The notes under the pieces are model-generated. The model worked only from the letters and a program-made list of their open reading frames with translations. It made no database searches and had not been told where the DNA came from. 64,000 bases of DNA from Streptomyces sp. NBC_01446 (lineage in GTDB: Bacteria; Actinomycetota; Actinomycetes; Streptomycetales; Streptomycetaceae). The position numbers and the translations under genes are program-made. Numbering within the stretch: the stretch's first letter is position 1; every line of letters begins with the position of its first letter. Positions 1 through 9,128 of the stretch are shown here, in pieces. Location of the stretch: assembly GCF_026340095.1 (NCBI RefSeq), contig NZ_JAPEPO010000001.1, positions 5,108,001 through 5,172,000 on the forward strand. The letters run 5' to 3'.

Positions 1-1165
1 CCGCCTCGAACGCGGTCAGCGGCAGCGTCGGCGTCACCAGCAGGTCGTACGACGAGTGGAACCGGCCCATCCGCCGCCCGAGTGCGGCCCGCGCGTCGAC
101 CGCCGCGAGATACGTGAGCGCGCTGACCCCGGACCCCTGCGCACAGATCTCGCGCAGGCCCGGATCGAGCAGCGCGCGCTGTGCGGGCGACAGATTCTGC
201 GTCACCCGCGCCGCCCCGCTGAACCACAGCGTGTGGAACGCCTCGACCGGGTCCGTGACGTCCGGATCGGCCTCCTCGACGTACGCCCCTAGCCCCGCGA
301 GCCCCTCCACCGCCTTGCGGACCGCCGCCGCGACCGCCGGCCGCACCGCGACCTGTCCACCGAACGACGGCGAGAACGCGACGCGCAGCCCCCGCACCCC
401 GCCCCGCAGCCCCTCGCGGAAACCGCCCTCCACCGGGCCGAGCTGCGTCCAGTCACGCCAGTCCGCGCCGGTGATCACGTCCATCATCAGTGCCGCGTCG
501 GCCGCGTCCCGCGTCATCGGCCCCACATGCGCGAGCGTCCCGAACGCGGACGCGGGATAGAGCGGCACCCGCCCGTAGGTCGGCTTCAGGCCGAAGATCC
601 CGCAGAACGCCGCCGGGATCCGCACCGAGCCGCCGCCGTCGGTGCCCAGGGACAGCGGCCCCGCCCCGAGCGCCACCGCCGCCGCGCTGCCGCCGCTCGA
701 TCCGCCCGAGGTGCGTGAGAGGTCGTACGGATTGCGGGTCACGCCCGACAGCGGCGAGTCCGTGACGCCCTTCCAGCCGAACTCCGGCGTCGTCGTGCGG
801 CCCACGAACACCGCGCCGTGCTCGCGCAGCCGCGCCACGGACGGCGCGTCCTCCTCCCACGCGCCGTCGGCCCGCACCGTGCGCGAGCCGCGCAGCGTCG
901 GCCCGCCGCGCATCAGCAGGATGTCCTTCACCGACACCGGGACCCCGTCCACCAGGCCCTGCGGCTCACCTCTGCGCCAGCGCTCCGCGCTCGCCTCCGC
1001 CTGCGCGAGGGCGGTCTCCGCGTCGAGCCGCACGAAGGCGTTGACCGCGGGATCCACCTCCTCGATGCGGCGCAGGACGGCCCGCGTGGCATCGACGGGG
1101 CTGAAATCGCCCTTGCGATAGCCGTCGACGAGCGCTTCCGCGGTCAGCTCGGTGAGCTCGGTCAT
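1..1165 (-). CDS. Amidase signature family protein (C-terminus cut by window edge)
   Basis: About 388 residues are visible; the reading frame is still open at base 1, so the C-terminus lies outside. Seen: the amidase-signature catalytic set, with the Lys in SVKDIL, the cis-Ser region SGGSSGGSAA and the nucleophile Ser in GTDGGGSVRIP. Family knowledge: these serine hydrolases cleave amide bonds (amidase, GatA-like, aryl-acylamidase). No GatB/GatC neighbour is present, so a metabolic amidase is more likely than tRNA amidotransferase. The ATG at 1165 follows a GGAG Shine-Dalgarno. It lies 67 bp downstream of a 2-hydroxyacid dehydrogenase on the same strand, probably one operon. Substrate unknown. 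Confidence 0.9.
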   Translation of the reverse strand, partial: MTELTELTAEALVDGYRKGDFSPVDATRAVLRRIEEVDPAVNAFVRLDAETALAQAEASAERWRRGEPQGLVDGVPVSVKDILLMRGGPTLRGSRTVRADGAWEEDAPSVARLREHGAVFVGRTTTPEFGWKGVTDSPLSGVTRNPYDLSRTSGGSSGGSAAAVALGAGPLSLGTDGGGSVRIPAAFCGIFGLKPTYGRVPLYPASAFGTLAHVGPMTRDAADAALMMDVITGADWRDWTQLGPVEGGFREGLRGGVRGLRVAFSPSFGGQVAVRPAVAAAVRKAVEGLAGLGAYVEEADPDVTDPVEAFHTLWFSGAARVTQNLSPAQRALLDPGLREICAQGSGVSALTYLAAVDARAALGRRMGRFHSSYDLLVTPTLPLTAFEA

Positions 1166-1232
1166 CCGCTCTCCTCAGGTCGGTCCGGGAGTGCCGATCC
1201 GGGATCTGGATCAGCCAGATCATTCAGATCGG

Positions 1233-2180
1233 TCAGTGTCCGGGGACATACCCACGTTTCTTGTCGACCACGTTCGGAAGCGGCTCCCCGGACTCCCATT
1301 TCTCGTAGAACTCCACGAACTGGCGCGACAGTTCGTCCCGCCAGCCGACCGTGTCGCCGCTCATGTGCGGGGAGACGATCAGGCCGGGCGCGGTCCACAG
1401 GGCGCTGTCCGGCGGCAGCGGCTCGTGCTCGAACACGTCGAGCGCGGCGCCCGCGATCCACCGCTTGGCCAGCGCGTCGGCGAGATCGTCCTCGACGACG
1501 AGCTGCCCTCGGCCCACGTTGATGAAGCGGGCGGACGGCTGCATCATCCCGAAGAGCCGCGCGTCGAACATGCCGCGCGTGTCGTCGGTCAGCGGCGCCG
1601 CGCACACCACCCAGTCCGCGCGGGCGATCAGCCGCCCGAGGTCGGCCGGCCCGTGCACGCCGGACCGCGCGGTGCGCCCGACGAGCGCCGTCGTGATCCC
1701 GAGCGCCTTCAGCGTCGCGACGATCGCCCGGCCGATCGGCCCGGAACCCACCACGCACGCCCGGGTACCCGCGACGCGCTGCGTCTCGCGGTGGCGCCAT
1801 TCGCGCTCGTCCTGGAGAGCGAGCGTGCGCGGCAGGTCCTTGGCCATGGCGAGGACGAGCGCGCCGACGTACTCGGCGATCGGCTGGTCGAAGACGCCGC
1901 GCGCGTTCGTCACGACCGTGTCCGACGCGGCGAGTTCCGGGCACATCAGCCGGTCGACGCCCGCGCTCGCGGTGTGCACCCAGCGCGGGCGCGGACCCTC
2001 GCCCGGCCAGGCGCGGCGCACCGCGTCGGACAGGAAGTCCCACACCAGCAGCACGTCGGCCGAGGGGAGTTGAGCGGCGAGCGTCGACGCGTCGGCGTGC
2101 ACGACGCGCGCCCGTCCCATGAGCCGGCCCAGGCGCGGCGGGGGGTCGTCGTCGAGCACCAGCAGGGTCACTTCAGACAC
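1233..2180 (-). CDS. D-2-hydroxyacid dehydrogenase family protein
   Basis: 315 aa. Seen: a Rossmann NAD(P) motif GSGPIG near residues 143-148 and the family's catalytic elements: Arg in NVGRG, Glu in the DVFEHEP block and His in SPHMSGD. Family knowledge: NAD(P)-dependent interconversion of 2-hydroxyacids and 2-oxoacids; GhrA/phosphoglycerate-dehydrogenase-like, cytoplasmic. The GTG at 2180 is the start; the ATG two bases upstream runs straight into a stop. The gene is divergent from the maleate-isomerase-like pair and precedes the amidase, which suggests a small catabolic cluster for an amide or hydroxyacid. The exact substrate cannot be read. Confidence 0.88.
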   Translation of the reverse strand: MSEVTLLVLDDDPPPRLGRLMGRARVVHADASTLAAQLPSADVLLVWDFLSDAVRRAWPGEGPRPRWVHTASAGVDRLMCPELAASDTVVTNARGVFDQPIAEYVGALVLAMAKDLPRTLALQDEREWRHRETQRVAGTRACVVGSGPIGRAIVATLKALGITTALVGRTARSGVHGPADLGRLIARADWVVCAAPLTDDTRGMFDARLFGMMQPSARFINVGRGQLVVEDDLADALAKRWIAGAALDVFEHEPLPPDSALWTAPGLIVSPHMSGDTVGWRDELSRQFVEFYEKWESGEPLPNVVDKKRGYVPGH

Positions 2181-2458
2181 ATTCGCTCCGGTCGTCGGGC
2201 CGGGCAGTCATGGGCATCGGGCCGGGATTCCGGCTGGTCGTCGAGTTGGACATGGTGCCGGTCATCGGCAGAAACCGTTTCGCAACGATGGTCCGCTTCA
2301 TTGGTAGGAAAAAGTGCGGATTGACCACGCTGGCACCCGAACCTACCTTCGTCAACAGAGGCACTTTTCCGTTGCCCAGCCCTGTCCCGACGTCCCGGCC
2401 CGCCGGCCGGCTCTCCGCTGCATCGTCTCGTACGTCTCAAGAGACTTGGGGCCTGCTC

Positions 2459-3277
2459 ATGGACGTCTCCTTCCTCGGCGGACCACACCCGCAACGCGGT
2501 GTCGGTGTCGTCGCACCCTTCGACTTCGCCCTCGACCGCGAACTGTGGCGCTGGGTTCCGGACGAGGTGTCACTGCACCTCACCCGTACGCCGTACGTGC
2601 CCGTCGAGGTCAGCCTCGACCTGGCGCGTCTGGTCAGTGAGCACGAGACCCTCGGCGAGGCGGTGCGCGCGCTGAGCGCCGCCGAACCCGAGGTCCTCGC
2701 GTACGCCTGTACGTCGGGCAGCTTCGTCGGCGGCATCGCCGGCGAACGCGCCATGTGCGAGGCCATGTTCCGGTCGGGCGAACGCCCCTCCGTCACCACG
2801 TCGGGCGCGCTCCTCGAAGCGCTCGCCGAGCTGGGCGCCCGCCGTATCGCCCTGGTCACGCCGTACACGCGGTCGGTGACCGAGTCGCTGGAGGAGTATC
2901 TGGCCGAGGCCGGCATCACCGTCACGGGCCGCGCCTTCCTCGGCCTGACCCGGCACATCTGGAAGGTTCCGTACCGGGACGTGGCCGACATGGCCAGGGG
3001 CGCGGCCCGCCTGGACGCCGACGCGCTGTTCATCAGCTGCACGAACCTGCCGACGTACGACGTCATCCCGCAGCTGGAGGCCGAGCTGCGGATCCCGGTG
3101 ATCTCAGCCAATCAGGTCACGGTGTGGGCAGCGCTGCGCAGGCTGGGTACCCGTGCCGTGGGGCCGTATCAGGCGCTGCTCGACGAGTCGGCGCGCCACT
3201 GGCCGGCCCCCGAGCTGCCGCAGATGCCGCAGGAACCGGCCCATGAGCTGCCGGAAGAACAGGAAGGGTGGGCATGA
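2459..3277 (+). CDS. Maleate isomerase / Asp-Glu racemase superfamily protein (two catalytic Cys)
   Basis: 272 aa from the ATG at 2459; the frame is open further upstream, but only this start begins the conserved fold. Seen: two Cys motifs at mirrored places, ACTSGSF (Cys84) and SCTNLPT (Cys194), as in maleate cis-trans isomerases and related racemases. Family knowledge: maleate isomerase uses two cysteines to convert maleate to fumarate; arylmalonate decarboxylase is a one-Cys relative. The next gene overlaps by ATGA, so the two products are probably made in equal amounts. The Shine-Dalgarno is weak. Substrate uncertain. Confidence 0.82.
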   Translation: MDVSFLGGPHPQRGVGVVAPFDFALDRELWRWVPDEVSLHLTRTPYVPVEVSLDLARLVSEHETLGEAVRALSAAEPEVLAYACTSGSFVGGIAGERAMCEAMFRSGERPSVTTSGALLEALAELGARRIALVTPYTRSVTESLEEYLAEAGITVTGRAFLGLTRHIWKVPYRDVADMARGAARLDADALFISCTNLPTYDVIPQLEAELRIPVISANQVTVWAALRRLGTRAVGPYQALLDESARHWPAPELPQMPQEPAHELPEEQEGWA

Positions 3278-4005
3278 CCGCAGTCGGATTTCTCTACCCG
3301 GGACACTCGGCCGAGGACGACTATCCGCGTATCGAGATGCTGATCGACAGCGATGTGAGGCTGTCGCTCGTCCACACCGACATCGGTGAGGACGCGCACC
3401 GCGTCGACGCGCTGATCGAGATGGGCTCCCCGCAGCGGCTCGCCGCCGGTGTCGAGGAGCTGCGCCTGGCCGGCGCCGAGGCGGTCGTCTGGGCGTGCAC
3501 CAGCGGCAGCTTCGTCCGGGGCTGGGAGGGCGCGCACGAACAGGTGCGGGACCTGGCCAGAACCGCGGGCCTGCCCGCCTCCAGTACGTCGTTCGCGTTC
3601 GCCCACGCCGTGGGCGAGGTCGGCGCGCGCAGCGTCGCGATCGCGGCGACGTATCCGGAGGACGTGGCGGAGCACTTCCGCACGTTCCTGAAGGCGGCGG
3701 GGATCGAGGTCGTCTCGGTGCGCGGCAGCGGCATCATCACGGCGGCCGAGGTCGGCACCTGGGGGTGGCCGGAGGTCAGGGCGATGGCGGAGGCGGGCGA
3801 TCACGCGGACGCGCAGGCGCTGCTCCTGCCGGACACGGCCCTGCACACGGCGGCCTACATCCGTGACCTGGAGCAGGAGCTGGGCAAGCCGGTCCTGACA
3901 GCCAACCAGGTCACCGTGTGGGAGGCGCTGCGGCTCGCGGGGCGGCGCGTGAACGCACCGGCGCTCGGCGCGCTCTTCACGAAGGAGCCGCTGGTGCAGG
4001 TGTGA
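3274..4005 (+). CDS. Maleate isomerase-like paralog lacking the second catalytic Cys
   Basis: 243 aa, start ATG at 3274 overlapping the upstream stop by 4 nt (ATGA). Clearly paralogous to the preceding protein: both share ACTSGSF (here Cys75) and an ANQVTVW block near the C-terminus. Where the partner has SCTNLPT, this protein has LLPDTALHT, so the second catalytic Cys is Asp187. Family knowledge says isomerisation and racemisation need both cysteines. Inference: it is either a decarboxylase-like single-Cys enzyme, a non-catalytic half of a heterodimer, or a specialised isomerase. No terminator is obvious in the 97 bp before the monooxygenase gene. Confidence 0.8.
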   Translation: MTAVGFLYPGHSAEDDYPRIEMLIDSDVRLSLVHTDIGEDAHRVDALIEMGSPQRLAAGVEELRLAGAEAVVWACTSGSFVRGWEGAHEQVRDLARTAGLPASSTSFAFAHAVGEVGARSVAIAATYPEDVAEHFRTFLKAAGIEVVSVRGSGIITAAEVGTWGWPEVRAMAEAGDHADAQALLLPDTALHTAAYIRDLEQELGKPVLTANQVTVWEALRLAGRRVNAPALGALFTKEPLVQV

Positions 4006-4091
4006 TCTTCGTCAGGCCTTCGGAACAAGGCGTCCGGAATAAACCGGAGCCATCCTCCGTTAAGTCCGGGCGCAGACAGCACCGTACTTAC

Positions 4092-4097
4092 AGGAGG
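4092..4097 (+). promoter_or_regulatory. Strong Shine-Dalgarno fixing the monooxygenase start
   Basis: AGGAGG lies 5 nt before the GTG at 4103 and decides that start. The rest of the 97-bp gap after the upstream gene shows no clear hairpin or operator. Confidence 0.75.
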
Positions 4098-4102
4098 ACT
4101 CC

Positions 4103-5194
<1,092 letters not shown>

Positions 5195-5201
5195 CCCGGC
5201 C

Positions 5202-5247
5202 GACCCGGGGGTGCCGCCTCGCTCGGGGGAGGCGGCACCCCCCGGTC
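5202..5247. terminator. Bidirectional hairpin terminator
   Basis: A nearly perfect inverted repeat of about 19 bp (GACCCGGGGGTGCCGCCTC and its complement) with a short loop, followed by TTT on the plus strand. It sits between the convergent monooxygenase and cdgA genes. Confidence 0.85.
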
Positions 5248-5270
5248 TTTCACAAACCGCCGGGAAGCCG

Positions 5271-7241
5271 TCAGGAAGCCGTCAGCAGCGCGGAGATACG
5301 ATCCGGCGCCACCGGGCGTGAGTACAGCCAGCCCTGGCCCGTGTCGCAGCCGATCTGACGCAGGCGCGCCGCCTGCGCCGCCGTCTCCACGCACTCCGCG
5401 GTGACCGTGAGGCCGAGCCGGTGCGCGAGCTGCACCATGGCCTCGACGATGACGGCGTCCGCCGGGGTGGCGTGCTCGCCCCCGTCGTCGTACTGGAATC
5501 CGCGCACGAACGAGCCGTCCAGCTTCAGGACCGACACCGGGAGCCTGCTCAGATACGCGAGGTTCGAGTAACCGGTGCCGAAGTCGTCGATGGCGATGTG
5601 CACACCCATGTCGCTGAGCGACTGCAGGGCCTGGAGAGGGCGGCCCGCCGAGCCCATCACCGCCGACTCCGTCAGTTCCAACTGGAGGAGTTCCGGGGCG
5701 AGTCCGGTCTCCGCGAGGACCTCGGCGACATCCGCCACCAGGTCCGAGTCCCACACCTGACGCACCGCCACGTTCACGCTCACGTAGACCGGCGGCGCCT
5801 CGGGGTGCTCCAGCTGCCAGCTGCGCGCCTGCCGGCACGCCGTGCGCAGGATCCACCGGCCGAGCTGCACGATCGATCCGTCCTCCTCGGCCAGTCCGAT
5901 GAACCGATTCGGCGTGAGCATTCCGAACTGGGGGTGATCCCAGCGCACGAGCGCCTCGACGCCGCGCAGCGCTCCGTCGCCCAGATTCACCAGCGGCTGG
6001 TACTCGAGGACGAACTCGCCGCGCTCCACCGCGGGACGCAGGCCCGACGACAGGGCCTGGCGGGTCATCCGGTGCGCGTTGCGCTCCGGGTCGAAGAGGG
6101 TCCAGCGCGCCTTGCCGTCGGCCTTCGCCCAGTACAGCGTGGTGTCCGCGGCCTGCATCAGACCCGTCGCCGTCGTGCCCTCCATATGCCGCTCCACGAC
6201 CCCGATCGAGGCCGACACGGCGAGCCGCTGCCCCGACAGGTCGAACGGTTCCTGGACCGCGCGGAGCACCGATTCGGCGAGCCCCGCAAGCTGTTCCGTA
6301 CCGGCCGAGTCCTCCACGAGCAGCGCGAACTCGTCGCCGCCGAGCCGCGCGACCAGCGGCGCCGCAGCCCCCGGGCCGTAGCCGATCCGGTCGGCACAGC
6401 GCGTCAGGCGCTCGGCGACGGCGGCGAGCAGCCGGTCCCCGATGCCGTGCCCGAGCGTGTCGTTGACCGCCTTGAAGCCGTCGAGGTCGAGGTAGCACAG
6501 CCCGATCCGGCCGCTGCCCGCCCCGTCGTACGCGCCCGACTCCAGCGCGGCGGAGAGCCGCTCGAAGAACAGCGTGCGGTTCGGCAGCCGGGTCACCGGG
6601 TCGTGCATCTGCAAGTGCCGCAGCCGCGCCTGGAGTTCACGGCGGGCGCTGATGTCCGTGAGGGAGAGCAGCACCGTACGGCCGCCCGGCACCGGCGAGA
6701 CGGTGACCTGCACCCACACGGAGTGCCCGTCGGGGTGCTTGATCCTGCGGGTGCACGTCAGCCGCGCCTGCCGCCCGCGCAGCACCTCCTGGTACGTCTG
6801 CCAGGTGCGGGAGTCGGACGCCAGGTCCACCAGCTCCGCCGCCGTGAGCCCGGTCAGCCGGCCGGGTTCCTCCACGCCGAGCATCACGGCGAGCGCGGCG
6901 TTCGCGGTGACCACCTGGCCCCGGCGGTCCACGACGGCCAGGGCGAGGGGTGCGGCGAGGAAGGCCGAGAGGTAGGGCGCGGGCGGGGACGCCGGCGGGA
7001 GCGGGGGTTCGACGCCGAGCGCCTCGTGGGCCCGGACGTCCGGGCCCACGAGGCGCTCGGCGTCGGGGGCGGGGGCGTACGGGGGCGCCGCCACCGCTGC
7101 GGAACTCTCCGTGACGGCGCGGAGGGTGGAGTCGGGTGCCGCGTCGGCCGCGGTCATCGGCCCTTCGGACATTCCGCTCACCGCTCGCTCCCGCAGTGCA
7201 GTCGTTCCGGGGGTCCGGGAGGGTTGCTCCCGGGTCATCAC
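5271..7241 (-). CDS. cdgA: PAS-GGDEF-EAL c-di-GMP turnover protein (CdgA-like)
   Basis: 656 aa from the GTG at 7241 (ATG in the next codon); internal starts near residue 24 are also possible because no Shine-Dalgarno is clear. Seen: a low-complexity N-terminus, a PAS domain at about 90-200, a GGDEF domain with intact GGDEF at 301-305, and an EAL domain with EAL at 429-431, IDDFGTGYSN and LKLDGSFVRG. The inhibitory RxxD site is absent (GAAA at that position). Family knowledge: diguanylate cyclase and/or phosphodiesterase; S. coelicolor CdgA has this architecture and is a BldD target acting in development. Orthology is inferred from domains and gene order. A 56-bp perfect palindrome lies in the linker before the PAS domain. 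Confidence 0.85.
   Translation of the reverse strand: MMTREQPSRTPGTTALRERAVSGMSEGPMTAADAAPDSTLRAVTESSAAVAAPPYAPAPDAERLVGPDVRAHEALGVEPPLPPASPPAPYLSAFLAAPLALAVVDRRGQVVTANAALAVMLGVEEPGRLTGLTAAELVDLASDSRTWQTYQEVLRGRQARLTCTRRIKHPDGHSVWVQVTVSPVPGGRTVLLSLTDISARRELQARLRHLQMHDPVTRLPNRTLFFERLSAALESGAYDGAGSGRIGLCYLDLDGFKAVNDTLGHGIGDRLLAAVAERLTRCADRIGYGPGAAAPLVARLGGDEFALLVEDSAGTEQLAGLAESVLRAVQEPFDLSGQRLAVSASIGVVERHMEGTTATGLMQAADTTLYWAKADGKARWTLFDPERNAHRMTRQALSSGLRPAVERGEFVLEYQPLVNLGDGALRGVEALVRWDHPQFGMLTPNRFIGLAEEDGSIVQLGRWILRTACRQARSWQLEHPEAPPVYVSVNVAVRQVWDSDLVADVAEVLAETGLAPELLQLELTESAVMGSAGRPLQALQSLSDMGVHIAIDDFGTGYSNLAYLSRLPVSVLKLDGSFVRGFQYDDGGEHATPADAVIVEAMVQLAHRLGLTVTAECVETAAQAARLRQIGCDTGQGWLYSRPVAPDRISALLTAS
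7010..7065. repeat. 56-bp perfect palindrome inside cdgA
   Basis: Bases 7010-7037 are the exact reverse complement of 7038-7065 with no spacer. The left arm begins CGACGCCGAGCGCCTCG; the centre is GGAC|GTCC. The region encodes the linker ahead of the PAS domain (AERLVGPDVRAHEALGV). No other coding stretch noticed in the window has comparable symmetry. Confidence 0.95.
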
Positions 7242-7548
7242 AGTCTGGATGGCGAACGGCCTTCGCAGCCGGGCCCGCGCAGGAAAGTGTGCCGATCATA
7301 GAGGCAGCCCCGAGGCGCGATCCAGCCTTGCCCGCCCGATCCGCCGGTTCGGCGGCATCCAGGGGTAGCCGGCAGATCGTTTCTGCTCGTCCCTCGCACT
7401 GCTTCTGGCCTCCCGCGATCATGTGTGACGTTCTGTGACCGCCCGGGGTGTCGCCCCCTCACCCGACCGGGCCAGATAAACAGGGCGAAGTCATATAAAT
7501 CCCCACACTCTGGGTTGGGTGTCCCGCTTTCCCCATCCGGAGGTCGAC
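7242..7548. promoter_or_regulatory. Divergent intergenic region, cdgA / metalloprotease
   Basis: 307 bp with promoters expected on both strands. Two direct TGTGAC hexamers lie exactly 10 bp apart (7424-7429 and 7434-7439), i.e. on one helical face. This could be a binding site for a Crp/BldD-like regulator. BldD control of cdgA is established in S. coelicolor, but no unambiguous BldD box was identified here. An AT-richer patch (CATATAAAT) at about 7492-7500 may belong to the metalloprotease promoter. Confidence 0.35.
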
Positions 7549-8820
7549 TTGCCGCGTCCGCTGCCACCCGGTGGAGTGGAGAGGCCCCGCCTGCGCTCTG
7601 TCGGTGCGGCCCTCACCGCGCTCACCGCCATGGCCGCAACGTCCCTGGTCGCGGGCCCCGCGATCGCCGCCCCGTATGCGGGTCCCTGCGCGCTGGAGCG
7701 CACGGCCGCCCACCACTCGGAGGGCCTCGACACCTGGAACAAGGCCTACCCGCGCCCGGTCCGGACCCTCAACGCGGTGATGGTCTTCCTCTCCTTCCCC
7801 GACTCCCGGCCGACGACCACCCCCGAGGAACTCACGGCCGACTACTTCCCCGCCACCAGCGACTTCTACAAGCGGGCCTCCTACGGGAGGTTCCATCTGG
7901 TCCCGCACCCGCAGCGCCGCTGGCTCCGCATGCCGCACGCCTCGACCTCGTACGCCATAGAGCGCGACTGGGACGCCGCGCACCGCGGTGCCTATCTGCG
8001 CGACGCCCTCGCCACGGCCGACCCGCACACCGACTTCAGCAAGTTCGACATCGTCTACTTCGTCGCCGACCCCGATGCCCCGGGCGTCGACTCGGACGCC
8101 ACGAAGGTCGTCAACTTCGACCAGCCGATGCGCGCCGACGGTACGGACATCAAGCGCGTCGTCACGGTCTTCGAGCAGCATCCGCCCGACCGCAACGTCC
8201 TGGCCCACGAGACGGGCCACGTCTTCGACCTGCCGGACCTCTACCACCGGCCGACCGACGGCAAGGGCGACTGGGACACGTATGTCGGTGACTGGGACGT
8301 CATGGGCAGTCAGTTCGGGCTCGCCCCCGACTTCTTCGGCTGGCACAAGTGGAAGCTGGGGTGGCTGGCCCGGCGGCAGGTGGTGTGCGTGACGGGCAGC
8401 CGACGGCTCACCCTCGAACCCCTGACGTCCGCACCCGCGCGGGCGGGCGCGGCGCCCGGAACCAACGGTGCGCCCTTCGGCGTGGGCGACGGGACGAAGC
8501 TCGCCGTCGTACGCACCGGGGCGGACAGCGCGATCGCTCTGGAGGCGCGCGGTGCCGACGGCAACGACGGGGCGACGTGCTCCGAGGGCGTCCTCGTCTA
8601 CCGCGTGCGCAACGAGACCCCCTCCGGCAGCGGCCCGGTCCAGGTGCTCGACGCGCACCCCGACACGGACGCGTGCTACGGCGACTCGGTCTATCCGCCG
8701 CTCGCGGACGCACCGGTACGGGTGGGTGAGAGTTTCACGGTGCCGGGCGAGAACGTACGGGTGAAAGTCGAGGGGCGCACGCGGTCGGGGGCTTGGACGG
8801 TCAAGGTCGAGACGGGCTGA
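7549..8820 (+). CDS. Secreted M6-family metalloprotease (immune-inhibitor-A-like)
   Basis: 423 aa from the TTG at 7549, chosen because GGAGG sits 5 nt upstream; an in-frame GTG at 7519 lacks this. Seen: an N-terminal signal peptide (hydrophobic run ending GPAIAAPYAG) and the zinc motif HETGH (His220, Glu221, His224) followed by VFDLPDLYH, typical of M6 peptidases. The C-terminal half has paired cysteines (VVCVTG, TCSEGV, DACYGD) consistent with an extracellular fold. Family knowledge: M6 enzymes are secreted zinc endopeptidases. It is isolated between cdgA and tRNA-Lys; BldD/CdgA-linked expression would be speculation. Confidence 0.87.
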   Translation: MPRPLPPGGVERPRLRSVGAALTALTAMAATSLVAGPAIAAPYAGPCALERTAAHHSEGLDTWNKAYPRPVRTLNAVMVFLSFPDSRPTTTPEELTADYFPATSDFYKRASYGRFHLVPHPQRRWLRMPHASTSYAIERDWDAAHRGAYLRDALATADPHTDFSKFDIVYFVADPDAPGVDSDATKVVNFDQPMRADGTDIKRVVTVFEQHPPDRNVLAHETGHVFDLPDLYHRPTDGKGDWDTYVGDWDVMGSQFGLAPDFFGWHKWKLGWLARRQVVCVTGSRRLTLEPLTSAPARAGAAPGTNGAPFGVGDGTKLAVVRTGADSAIALEARGADGNDGATCSEGVLVYRVRNETPSGSGPVQVLDAHPDTDACYGDSVYPPLADAPVRVGESFTVPGENVRVKVEGRTRSGAWTVKVETG

Positions 8821-8873
8821 ACGACTGTCGCGGTGGCCGTTGCGGCGTACCGCCGCACCGGCATACGCAAGCC

Positions 8874-8941
8874 GCCACTCGCGTGGAGGGCCTTTGTTTG
8901 TCTGTGCAACCGCCAGGGACTCGAACCCCGGACCCGCTGAT
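8874..8941 (-). repeat. Duplicated 3' half of tRNA-Lys plus its hairpin (att-like remnant)
   Basis: This 68-bp stretch matches 9024-9090 with only a handful of mismatches. It covers the downstream hairpin (CCACTCGCGTGG) and the tRNA from the 3' end up to the anticodon loop (identical through GACCCGCTGAT in the genomic orientation), where identity stops. No 5' half is present, so it cannot be a functional tRNA. Integrases commonly use tRNA 3' halves as attB sites, so this may be a scar of a lost element. Confidence 0.8.
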
Positions 8942-9014
8942 GCTGTGTCTTTGCGGGGGACGACCCCCGGTCCCCCAGCCGCCTTCGCTGCGTCGGGGTG
9001 GGCCTGCCCATAGC

Positions 9015-9044
9015 GAAGGCCCCCCACTCGCGTGGAGGGCCTTC
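9015..9044 (-). terminator. Hairpin downstream of tRNA-Lys
   Basis: GAAGGCCC / GGGCCTTC arms around CCAC-TCGC-GTGG form a long stem directly downstream (minus strand) of tRNA-Lys. It probably acts as terminator or 3' processing signal. A degenerate copy accompanies the tRNA fragment at 8874-8941. Confidence 0.65.
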
Positions 9045-9054
9045 ACTGTGTCTG

Positions 9055-9128
9055 TGCGCCGCCAGGGACTCGAACCCCGGACCCGCTGATTAAGAGTCAG
9101 CTGCTCTAACCAACTGAGCTAGCGGCGC
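9055..9128 (-). tRNA. tRNA-Lys (anticodon CTT)
   Basis: On the minus strand the 74-nt gene reads GCGCCGC (acceptor), TAGCTCAGTTGGTTAGAGC (D arm), anticodon arm with loop ACTCTTAAT, and T arm GGGTTCGAGTCCC, closing with GCGGCGC and discriminator A. CCA is not encoded. The 5' end overlaps the last 10 nt of the upstream ORF (9119-9745) on the same strand, so a shared transcript with RNase P processing is likely. Confidence 0.97.

Noticed and set aside
5421..7301. 626-codon plus-strand ORF
   Set aside because: It mirrors cdgA, which has intact GGDEF and EAL motifs.
8910..8941. Second tRNA gene
   Set aside because: Only the T arm and 3' anticodon stem are present; the 5' half is missing, so it cannot fold as a tRNA.
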